A model generated the notes under the pieces. It was given only the letters and a program-made list of their open reading frames with translations. It did no database searches and was not told where the DNA came from. Shown here one piece after another: positions 46,384 to 53,859 of a DNA stretch of 64,000 bases. The stretch's first letter is position 1; every line of letters begins with the position of its first letter. A program made the translations under genes and the position numbers. The DNA is from Nannocystis sp. RBIL2 (GTDB taxonomy: Bacteria; Myxococcota_A; Polyangia; Nannocystales; Nannocystaceae). The stretch covers positions 6,170,001 through 6,234,000 of the forward strand of contig NZ_JAPNJW010000001.1 in NCBI RefSeq assembly GCF_026626745.1. Direction: 5' to 3'.

Positions 46384-46932
46384 TCAGGCCGGGTGCTCGG
46401 CGAGCCAGCTGGCGGCGTCGCGGGTGAAGAAGGCCAGCGGGTCGCTGCCGTAGGCGGGGAAGTGGCGCTCGCCGTCGCGGCGGAGGCCGACCTTGAGCAG
46501 CACGTGCTGAGAGTCGACGTGCGGCAGGTCGGTGATCGCGGAGATCTGCGGCAGCCCGAGCTCCGTAAAACCGTAACGCATCAGCCGTGCGGCCATCTCG
46601 GTGGCGTAGCCCCGGCCCCAGTACTCGGGGTAGAGCAGGTAGCCGACCTGGATCACCGTGTCGTCGCGCACGTGATTTAATAGATGCATGCCGACCGGCT
46701 CGCCCGTGGCCCGCTCGCTGGTGAGCCAGATGCCGAGGCCGGGGTGCTGATCGTAGTAGGCGAGGATCCGCTCGCGCAGCATCGCCTCGGTCCGGGCCCG
46801 GTCGTGGACGCCGCCGGCGAAGCGCATGACCCGGGGGTCGCTCTGCAGGCGCACCAGCAGGTCGAGGTCGTCGGCAGTGTAACGGCGCAGCACCAGGCGC
46901 TCGGAGGTCAGAGTGTCGTGCGGGGCTCTCAT
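46384..46932 (-). CDS. GNAT-family N-acetyltransferase
   Basis: 182 residues, RimJ/RimL-like: TSERLVLRRYTADDLDLL at the start, GIWLTSERATGEPVG, and acetyl-CoA loop YWGRGYATEMAARL. Transfers acetyl to a protein N-terminus or a small amine. The ATG at 46932 is preferred over an upstream frame extension of low quality. LLNH (46676-46686) is in A/T-rich codons. Confidence 0.92.
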   Translation of the reverse strand: MRAPHDTLTSERLVLRRYTADDLDLLVRLQSDPRVMRFAGGVHDRARTEAMLRERILAYYDQHPGLGIWLTSERATGEPVGMHLLNHVRDDTVIQVGYLLYPEYWGRGYATEMAARLMRYGFTELGLPQISAITDLPHVDSQHVLLKVGLRRDGERHFPAYGSDPLAFFTRDAASWLAEHPA

Positions 46933-47036
46933 GACCGCAGCACGGTAACACGCCGCGCGCGGCCGGCTGACGCTTGCAGCGAGCCGCGAGCAGGACCGCA
47001 GCGGGCAGGCGCGAGGCGGATCCGCGGGCCGGCCGG

Positions 47037-47265
47037 TCATGCGCGGCGCAGCAGCAGCGCGGAGAAGTTCTGGGCGCAGCCGAGACCCATCAGCACGAGG
47101 CGGCGGCTCTGCAGCGCGCGCGCGGTGCAGTTGCCGAGCGTCTCGACCGCGCTCGGCAGCCGGGCCGAGCTGGCGAGCGGGCCGCCGGGCGCCCCGAAGA
47201 TGTGGGAGACCCCTCGAGCTCGAGCGGCTCGAGGCGCTGATGAATGAACGGGGCGTCGGTGGCCA
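47037..47265 (-). pseudogene. Decayed 3' end of a ketosynthase III-like gene
   Basis: Minus-strand codons with almost pure GC third positions give VSHIFGAPGGPLASS then VETLGNCTARALQSRRLVLM-GLGC up to a stop at 47037. The GNCTA...VLMGLGxxxxFSALLL pattern is the C-terminus of FabH-like condensing enzymes. An upstream piece from ATG 47265 (ATDAPFIHQRLEPLELEG) joins it by a -1 shift near 47210. Only the last 75 codons remain. Confidence 0.52.
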
Positions 47266-47513
47266 TCGCCTGGGTCTGTGGCCGGCGCCCGGCGCTCCAT
47301 GGGCCGGGCGCGTTTTCGGGCCTGGCGACAGGGCGCGACCTGGACCTGTCTTTTGGAGCAGAATTTTTCAGGGGCCGCGAGCCGCGCAGCACCCCGAGAT
47401 CTGCGTTCCCCGGCCGCGGCGAGCCCTCCGGCGGCCGTGGACGATTTTTTTGCCCGCGCCGTAATTGATCCGCCGGCGCCTGGAACGTGGAGGTTGCGAC
47501 CAGGAAATTTTCG
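47266..47513. other. Intergenic stretch with a partial palindrome
   Basis: No gene seen between the ketosynthase relic and the next lipoprotein. TGTCTTTTGGAGCA near 47347 is a degenerate relative of the TGTCY-N4-RGACA motif, and an almost identical word (TGTCTTTCCGAGCA) occurs at about 61723. Confidence 0.35.
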
Positions 47514-48179
47514 ATGCCTGCCTCCCGACCCTTTTTCATGGCCATCCTTCTATCCACCGCGCTGCTCGCCGCTTGCGACGACGAACCGGCCGAGTCGCCG
47601 GACGAGGCAGCCCGCGGGCGAATCAGCGAGCGAATGAAACGGCGAGCGGGCGAGCTCGGCAAGGTGCGGGAGCTCGCCCGCGCGGACGCGGCCAGCGTCG
47701 CCGACCGGCTCGCTGCCGAGCGCTGGCTCCGGGTCGACGGGGCAGTGCCGGCCGACGCCAATCAATCGCGCCACGTGCTCCTCGCCGGCGAGCTCGACGA
47801 GGTGCCCGCGACCTACGCGGCGCTGAAGCAGGACTTCAGCGATCGCGTGGAGCAGGAGATCTTGCTCGGCGGCGAGGATGCGGCCCGCCCGGTCGTGTTC
47901 CGTGACGTGGCCGAGGGCATCTATACGGCGTGCGTCAGCGTGACGGGTCCTGCGAGCGCCGAGGAGCGCGCGCTGATCGAGCGGGCCACGGCGATCCTCG
48001 AGGCCGACGGCCCGCAGCCGCTGAACGCCGAGAAGCTCCAGGCCGCCGCCGCCGCCGCGCAGGCCGAGACCGGCTACAAGCCGAAGCGCACCGACTGGGA
48101 CCCGCTCTCGCTGCGGTGCCGCCGCATCGAGGTCGACGCGCGGCCCGAGAGCCGGGTCGCTGCATTCGAGCCGGCGTGA
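47514..48179 (+). CDS. Hypothetical lipoprotein
   Basis: 221 residues from the ATG at 47514. Signal peptide, lipobox (LLAAC), an acidic start, then a helical, charged body (RISERMKRRAGELGKVREL) and a final region with two cysteines. No family recognised. Confidence 0.8.
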   Translation: MPASRPFFMAILLSTALLAACDDEPAESPDEAARGRISERMKRRAGELGKVRELARADAASVADRLAAERWLRVDGAVPADANQSRHVLLAGELDEVPATYAALKQDFSDRVEQEILLGGEDAARPVVFRDVAEGIYTACVSVTGPASAEERALIERATAILEADGPQPLNAEKLQAAAAAAQAETGYKPKRTDWDPLSLRCRRIEVDARPESRVAAFEPA

Positions 48180-48207
48180 GCGGCGGGGCGCAGGATTGGT
48201 GGTACAT

Positions 48208-48221
48208 GTCCTCTTGGACAT
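48208..48221. repeat. TGTCY-N4-RGACA palindrome copy 10 (intergenic)
   Basis: TGTCCTCTTGGACA, extended to ATGTCC...GGACAT, 29 bp after the stop of the preceding lipoprotein; may serve as a terminator hairpin. Confidence 0.6.
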
Positions 48222-48481
48222 ATGTGTCGAGCGCCCGCGCAGGGTCAGCCGCTGATTCGGCGAGGACCCGGGCGCGGCGCCGGCGCTGACCGGCAGCCGA
48301 TTCCACTGCAGCGCTCGCTTCCCGCCGACGAACCTTGCGCAGGCGAGTGCATGGCGGACCCATCCGTGCCGAGCAAGGGACCGAAGTCGCAGGACGGAGA
48401 CGACGTTCGGCGAGCCTTCCGTTTGCCGGCTCCGACACGCGTCTCACACTTGCCGCCCAACCTCAGCGAAAGGAAACACCC

Positions 48482-48670
48482 ATGAGCAAGGAAGACGGAA
48501 GCACGGGCGCCGGAGGCGGTGGAAACAAGGGCGGTGACGAGAGCAAGGACGGTGACGAGAGCAAGGGCGGCGGTGACAGCGGCAGCAAGGACAACGGCGG
48601 GAACTGGCCGAGCAAGACCGGCAATCCGTCGGGCGGTGGCAGAGGCAACAATCCTCCGTCGAAGGGTTAG
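48482..48670 (+). CDS. Small Gly/Asp/Lys-rich disordered protein
   Basis: 62 residues, about a third Gly, with Lys/Asp/Ser and Asn and almost no hydrophobic residues; repeated GGDESKDGDESKGGGDS. It has a good AGGAAA ribosome site, so translation is likely. Such composition resembles stress or desiccation-type hydrophilins. It ends overlapping the stop of the convergent membrane gene. Confidence 0.68.
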   Translation: MSKEDGSTGAGGGGNKGGDESKDGDESKGGGDSGSKDNGGNWPSKTGNPSGGGRGNNPPSKG

Positions 48671-49125
48671 TCGAGGCCGCTTCGAGGTTCGCTCGCTGGA
48701 GGCGCTTGTTCCCCGCGAGCCGGTGCCGGCGCCGGCTCGTCGCGCATGTCCGTGAGAACAGCCCAGAGCAGAATCGCGAGCCCGGCGATCGGCCACACCA
48801 GGGGGGAGCCGTACCAGACGCCCACGGCACCGCCGAGGCACAGGGCGACGGCGAGCAGCCCGAACAGCGCCTCGCGGGCGGATGCACGAGCGAAGATGCC
48901 GCGGTAGACCGCCGCCAGGCCCAGCGCCAGCGCTGCGACGGCCAGCGACGCGCTGGCGAGGAGCAGGGCGGCGAAGACGAACGCCGCCATGACGGAGAAC
49001 AGGAGCAGCACCGGCTGGGCCAAGACGCCCAGGGCGAGGAGCAGGGCGAGGCACACATAGGCGAGTCCGCACCAGCGCAGCGCGAGAGTGCCGAAGCGGC
49101 GAGGTGAGGACGCGGTGTCGCTCAT
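48667..49125 (-). CDS. Small membrane protein
   Basis: 152 residues from the ATG at 49125, with four hydrophobic helices (LAYVCLALLLALGVLAQP, AAFVFAALLLASASLAVAAL, EALFGLLAVALCLGGAVGVW, WPIAGLAILLWAVL) and an Ala/Pro-rich tail. No family recognised. An in-frame start at 49164 is possible. Confidence 0.78.
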   Translation of the reverse strand: MSDTASSPRRFGTLALRWCGLAYVCLALLLALGVLAQPVLLLFSVMAAFVFAALLLASASLAVAALALGLAAVYRGIFARASAREALFGLLAVALCLGGAVGVWYGSPLVWPIAGLAILLWAVLTDMRDEPAPAPARGEQAPPASEPRSGLD

Positions 49126-49753
49126 GGTGGCGAGGTAGGCGAGGGCGCGCTGCGGAAGGCGCATGAGTGAGGGGGTCTCGCGGATGCTCAGCTTACTCGC
49201 GCATCGTCGCCCACGAGCCTCCGCCTTTCAATTTCGATGCAACACTGTCCTTCGTGACTGCTCGATGAGACGCGTCGCCGCCGTTCGAGGTCAGCCCGGG
49301 TGAGGCGGGGCGGTGATGCTCATGCCGAGCGCCGTCTCGTCCCCGTCGCGTTTGCAGCCCGGGCAGCTCGGCGGGACAGGGAGCACGCAGTGTCACACGA
49401 CAGGCGATCGAGTCGGGTGAACCAAGCGCCGGGTGCGAGAGCTTGCGACCTCCCGCTCGGGCGCGTTCCACGTGCGAGGATGAGTCGCCGATCCCGCAGG
49501 CGCTACTGCGTTGCTCGGTGACGGGCGCGCGAGCTGGAGATCGTCGCCGGCGGACGAGCTCTACTTCGTTGCTGCTGCACCGTTTCAGCGGCATGACCGA
49601 CGATGGGTAGGCTGCAAAAGTCCCCCGGCCCGGATCACATCTGGCAACCTGAGTAGCGATGCAGGGCCCTGAGCCGCGGCGGCCTCCGAACATTCCGAGA
49701 GCGATCCACCTCGAGCCTGCCGGCGAGCAGTCGTTCTCCGAGGAGTCCATGCC
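49126..49753. other. 628-bp gene-poor stretch
   Basis: No intact gene. On the minus strand, 49291-49392 has about 30 codons with strong GC third-position bias ending in a stop (SCPGCKRDGDETALGMSITA), possibly another relic of a gene's 3' end. The right 150 bp would hold the promoter of the next gene; no clear motifs. Confidence 0.3.
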
Positions 49754-50593
49754 ATGAGCCCGATGTCCCTGTTCCTCGCGTTTCTGCTGGCGTCTCAAGC
49801 CGCAAGCCCTGCTTCGGCCGGTGCCCCGGAGTGCGAGCTCGCCGATGACCGATGCGAGGCCGAGCTATACCTGGGGCGCGCGAAGACGGCGAAGTCAGAC
49901 GGCCATCGGGCGATGCGCCTGTTCGTGGCGCATCAGGTCTACCTCACCTCGTTCGACGAGGTAGGCGAGACGACGCCGGTGGCGGCGAAGCAGGCCGCGG
50001 CCAGGCAGAGCGCGCCACCCTCGGGGACCGAGACGTCCGAGGCGACGGCACCGAGCGCGGGCGCTGCGACCGCGAAAGCTCCTCCACCGGCATCGGCTCC
50101 GCCGGCGCCCGCGACGAACGCAGCCGGTGCGACGAACACCAAGTCGAACGCGAGCGAGGCGACTGTCGACGCTCTCGCGAAGGGCACCAGTGCCAGGGCC
50201 GACGCGACAGTTCGGCCGCAGCCGTCGCGGGAAGAGCAGCGTGCGCGTCTCCTGCTGCGAGTCGGCGTGGGCACGCTCGTTCCGGGTGCGTTGCTGTTCA
50301 TCCCCATGGCCGGACTCCTGGGCCGCCGCGCCGCCGGTGAGCGCGAGCTGGAGGTCCTCAACCTCGACACGGCCGGCCGACCCACGAGCGCAGCGGAGGA
50401 CGCGACCGCAGCCGCACTCGGCCAGCGCTACACGAACCTGACCGCCGCGGTGATCGTCCTCGGGCTCACGGGTGGCGCGCTCGCCGTGACCGGAGCCGTG
50501 CTCCTGACGATGGACGCACGGCCTCGTCGCGTGGCGGTCGCACCCTGGGGCGCGCGAGGGCTCGGCGGCCTCGTCCTGACGGGGAGGTTTTAA
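49754..50593 (+). CDS. Exported protein with two C-terminal membrane helices
   Basis: 279 residues. Signal peptide cleaved near SAG-AP, a short Cys-bearing helical head (ECELADDRCEAELYLGRAKT), an Ala/Pro/Thr linker (80-155), then two hydrophobic helices (GVGTLVPGALLFIPMAGLLG and AAVIVLGLTGGALAVTGAVL) and a short tail ending RGLGGLVLTGRF. The layout matches myxobacterial TPR-associated envelope proteins; function unknown. Confidence 0.78.
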   Translation: MSPMSLFLAFLLASQAASPASAGAPECELADDRCEAELYLGRAKTAKSDGHRAMRLFVAHQVYLTSFDEVGETTPVAAKQAAARQSAPPSGTETSEATAPSAGAATAKAPPPASAPPAPATNAAGATNTKSNASEATVDALAKGTSARADATVRPQPSREEQRARLLLRVGVGTLVPGALLFIPMAGLLGRRAAGERELEVLNLDTAGRPTSAAEDATAAALGQRYTNLTAAVIVLGLTGGALAVTGAVLLTMDARPRRVAVAPWGARGLGGLVLTGRF

Positions 50594-50640
50594 AAAAGAG
50601 CAGCATGCGCGATTTCGCGTTGTCCCGTATAGTGCCCGTC

Positions 50641-52344
50641 ATGCCCCGTCAGTCCCTCGTCGTCCCCATGCTTCTGACGAGCGTGGCCGCGTGCACCTCG
50701 CCGCAGTACGCGATCTATCAGCAGCAGCACGCGGACGACGCCGGCTCGGAGACTTCTGCGAGCAACGACACGCGCGCCGAGACGAGCAGCGACTCACCGC
50801 TGACCTCCTCCGAGACGAGCAGCACAGCCGAGACGGGCGCCGCCGGGACGACGCAGACCGATGGCGATGCGACCGCCGCAGACAGCGCGAGCACCGGGGC
50901 GAGCACGGGTGACGACGGCAAGGCGGTGCCGGTCGCGGTCGAGGTGTTCCTGGAGCCGTCGCCGGTCACCGAGGTCGGCCCGGTGCAGGTGTCGGTCTCG
51001 ACGTCGCGGCCAGTCGCGTCGATCGACATCTTTTTAAAAGATGAGAACAAGGGCGATGTGCCGCTGGTCCTCGGCGCCGCGCCCGGGAACCCCGTCCATG
51101 TGTTCGAGGTGACTTCGGAGGATGTGCCCGGTGACGGCATGCACACGATCCGCGCCGTCGCTCACGCGGCAGACGGCGTCAGCGGCGAGAGCAGCGAGGC
51201 GCTGCTGATCGACGTCCAACCCGGCGGCAGCGACGTCTGGCCGCCCTACGTGAAGGCCGGGCCGATCAACGGCTTCACGAGCGCGGCGCTGCGGGGCAAC
51301 GGGATCGATGTGGCGGGTTACTTCGAGACGAACGATGGGCTCGAGGCGGTGGCGGTGCGCGTCGATGGGACGACGGGACAGCCAGAGGGCGGGCCGGTGT
51401 TGCTCGGGCCGGTCGCAGTGACGGGCGGAGGGCGCGGGCCGGCGATCGCCGCGGCTGGTGATGACGCGGCGTTCGTGGCGTGGACGCAGCCGGCCAACGG
51501 GTCGACGCGGTGGGCTGTGTCGCGGGTGAAATTCGGCGAGGCGAAAGGGCCGGTGTGGATGGGGCCGAGCAAGACGTCCGCGAACGCGATCGCAGTGGTC
51601 GGCGACACATTGATCGTCGCCGGGGCGATCGAGATCGGACCGAACACGCATGACCTCGGGGTCTGGTGGGTCTCGGCCGAGACGGGAGATCTTCTGGATG
51701 CAAGAGAGTTCGCAGCGCCGTTCTCCGAGGATCCGCAGAACTGGTTCGACGAGGTCGCGCGCGGCGTGGCGATCGTCGACGAGGAAGTCGTCGTGGTCGG
51801 TGAGCGCGAGACCATGACTGTCGACAACATCCTCGTTCGGCGGACAATCGTCTTGCGCCACGCCTTGGATGGCGAACCTGTCGCGGAGTGGACCTCGCCC
51901 GGAGGGTTGCTGGACGAGGATGCCGGGATGGGCATTGCGACGCTGCAGGGCGGAGGATTCGTCGTGATCGGGTGGGGGCGTGACAAGGGCTCGATCCGTC
52001 AGGTGATGACGCGCTGGTTCTCGGCGACAGGAGAACCGATCGCGGAGCGGATCGAACCGACGCCATCGAGCGATGCGATCGGCCTGGCGGTCGGCGAGGA
52101 CCGCGAGGGCAAGCTGATCATCGCTGGGACCCTGCAGCAGCCGAAGACCGACGCGAACGCGTGGATCTTCGCCATCCCCGGCCTGTCCGGCCCGCCGGTG
52201 TGGGAGGTCGTCCGCAACGGTCCCGGCCAGGGGCCTGACGAGGCCGCGGGCCTGGCGATCGACGCGTGGGGTTACACGTACGTCGCGGGCAGCGAGTTCG
52301 ACGCCTTACAGCCGCGGGCCTTCGCCCTGCGCCTGTATCCGTAG
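50641..52344 (+). CDS. Lipoprotein with propeller-like repeats
   Basis: 567 residues. Lipobox VAAC, a Ser/Thr/Ala linker to about residue 90, an Ig-like segment (VEVFLEPSPVTEVGPVQVSV), then repeated beta-strand units (VVGDTLIVAGAIEIG, IVDEEVVVVGERE, GGGFVVIGWGRD, IIAGTLQQPK) that look like a beta-propeller. Codons 51027-51043 form an A/T-rich palindrome (FLKD). Function unknown. Confidence 0.82.
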   Translation: MPRQSLVVPMLLTSVAACTSPQYAIYQQQHADDAGSETSASNDTRAETSSDSPLTSSETSSTAETGAAGTTQTDGDATAADSASTGASTGDDGKAVPVAVEVFLEPSPVTEVGPVQVSVSTSRPVASIDIFLKDENKGDVPLVLGAAPGNPVHVFEVTSEDVPGDGMHTIRAVAHAADGVSGESSEALLIDVQPGGSDVWPPYVKAGPINGFTSAALRGNGIDVAGYFETNDGLEAVAVRVDGTTGQPEGGPVLLGPVAVTGGGRGPAIAAAGDDAAFVAWTQPANGSTRWAVSRVKFGEAKGPVWMGPSKTSANAIAVVGDTLIVAGAIEIGPNTHDLGVWWVSAETGDLLDAREFAAPFSEDPQNWFDEVARGVAIVDEEVVVVGERETMTVDNILVRRTIVLRHALDGEPVAEWTSPGGLLDEDAGMGIATLQGGGFVVIGWGRDKGSIRQVMTRWFSATGEPIAERIEPTPSSDAIGLAVGEDREGKLIIAGTLQQPKTDANAWIFAIPGLSGPPVWEVVRNGPGQGPDEAAGLAIDAWGYTYVAGSEFDALQPRAFALRLYP

Positions 52345-52347
52345 CCC

Positions 52348-53427
52348 TCACTGGGGCACGAACACGTCGCACTGGGCCTTGATCATCTTCGCCACGGTGG
52401 CGAAGTAGTCGCCGTACCCATCCGCACAGATCGAGCCGAACAGGGCGTTCGGCTGCATGAGCTCGGCCCAGGTGCGCAGCTCGTGCTCCGCATTGTTGGG
52501 ATCGTAGCCGCACAGGCCCGCAGGGTCGTCGATATCGGTGGAGATCACGAGCAAGACCACCGCTTCGGCGTCGCCCCCCTTCGCCTCCACTAGAGCGTCC
52601 CTCCAGTCCTCCGCGGTGCCCTCGCTGCCCTGGTCGTAGGTGTCCTGAATCGCCACGACGACGAGGAGCGCGTCATCGCGGAGAAACCCCTCGTTGCACC
52701 CGCCGAGCGCGTGAATGTCGTCGGCGAGAGCCATGGCCGTGACCTCCGCGACTCCGCTCCCGCCGTTGATGCCCACCGACGCGATGCAGGTGAAGGCGTC
52801 CTCGAGTTTCGGCTGACCTGCCGTGATGTAGCGGAGGCCGCTGGCGAGTTCGCAGCGCTGGTTGCTCGCGCCCTCGCCGATCGGGTAGGTCATGCCCGCG
52901 CCGCGGACGAGGTCGCAGGGCTCCGGCGGGACTCCGCACGGGAACTCGGGGAGGTCGGCGCACACGTCCTGGCAGCCCTTGCAGCTCGGATAACCCCAGA
53001 AGCCGGCCGTGTTCGCGGACAGGATGTGATAATCGAAGTCTGCGAACTGGCTCTCGAGCGTGGCGATGAAGCCTGGAAAGCTCGCCTTGAGCCGCGCTTG
53101 CTTGGGCTGCATCGTCGGTGCACCGCTGATCGTGAACAGGAAGTCGACCTTTCCCTTGCAACCCGGCGGTGGGCCGTCGCCGCCGTCGGGGATGGTGCCG
53201 AGGTCGGGGATACCGCCCGAGCTCGTCGAGCTGGTGGAGCCGCTCGAGCTCGCGGCGGCCGAGTCTTCGGACGAGCTGGTGGAGGTCGACGTCGAGATCG
53301 AGGTGTCGCCGCCGCTCGAGGTGGACCCCGGTGGGGGTGCGGTCGTGATGCTCGTGCTGAAGGCCATCTTGTCGCCGTCGCGGTTGCAGGCGGCGAGCAT
53401 GAGGGCGGTGAGCGCGAGACGTCGCAT
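52348..53427 (-). CDS. vWA-like lipoprotein with degenerate MIDAS
   Basis: 359 residues from the ATG at 53427. Lipobox LAAC, a Ser/Thr linker to about residue 75, then a von Willebrand A-type domain seen in many myxobacterial lipoproteins (VDFLFTISGAP..., ASFPGFIATLESQF). The metal-binding DxSxS motif is altered: TISGAP stands where IDNSGSM is usual, so a MIDAS metal is unlikely. The C-terminal half has eight or more cysteines. Function unknown, probably adhesive. Confidence 0.83.
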   Translation of the reverse strand: MRRLALTALMLAACNRDGDKMAFSTSITTAPPPGSTSSGGDTSISTSTSTSSSEDSAAASSSGSTSSTSSGGIPDLGTIPDGGDGPPPGCKGKVDFLFTISGAPTMQPKQARLKASFPGFIATLESQFADFDYHILSANTAGFWGYPSCKGCQDVCADLPEFPCGVPPEPCDLVRGAGMTYPIGEGASNQRCELASGLRYITAGQPKLEDAFTCIASVGINGGSGVAEVTAMALADDIHALGGCNEGFLRDDALLVVVAIQDTYDQGSEGTAEDWRDALVEAKGGDAEAVVLLVISTDIDDPAGLCGYDPNNAEHELRTWAELMQPNALFGSICADGYGDYFATVAKMIKAQCDVFVPQ

Positions 53428-53596
53428 CACCGTGAGCGTAGCGCTGGCCGCGGGAATTTTCACTCCGGCGGGGTTGATGCAGTCTATTAAACGCTTGCTG
53501 ACGGCCCGCCCGGGCAGCGTGCGCGCCGCCCAACGCGATGGACACCGTCGCCGACCGCGAGGATTGCCGCAGGCGCTCGGTCGGCGATTCGCGGAA
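53428..53596. other. Short stretch left of the relic
   Basis: No gene seen between the vWA-like gene start and the MG2 relic; it should contain the promoter for the minus-strand vWA-like gene. Confidence 0.3.
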
Positions 53597-53720
53597 CTAC
53601 CGCATCAGCGCGGTACGGGACTCGAGCACCGCGCTCGCCTCGTCGGACGCGATCGAGTTCGCGAACCACTCGACGCGGTCGAGGCGCTCGTGGGCCGTCG
53701 GCTCGTCATGCGTTGCTCGC
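53597..53720 (-). pseudogene. Decayed 3' end of the A2M/MG2-like gene
   Basis: The minus strand reads HERLDRVEWFANSIASDEAS then AVLESRTALMR-stop, aligned with TDDLDRVERFAILLVSDEAGATVLE at the C-terminus of the 2086-residue protein at 57614-63874; the DNA also matches (for example tcgagcaccg and gacgcggtcgagg). Only about 40 codons remain, ending in a stop as in the intact gene. Confidence 0.65.
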
Positions 53721-53859
53721 GGCGATGTCACGACGCAGTTCGATGAGTCGACAAGAACATCCTCCGCGCGGCTCCTCGTCATCACGGGGTGCGCGCGACG
53801 AGTCACGCATGTCTCTCGCTTGCTTGCGGCCGCGCGGTCGTTCACCCTCTCCCGGCTGC

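Noticed and set aside
49754..50593. Possible TPR protein
   Set aside because: Only one helical pair is visible before the linker; not enough repeats to call TPR.
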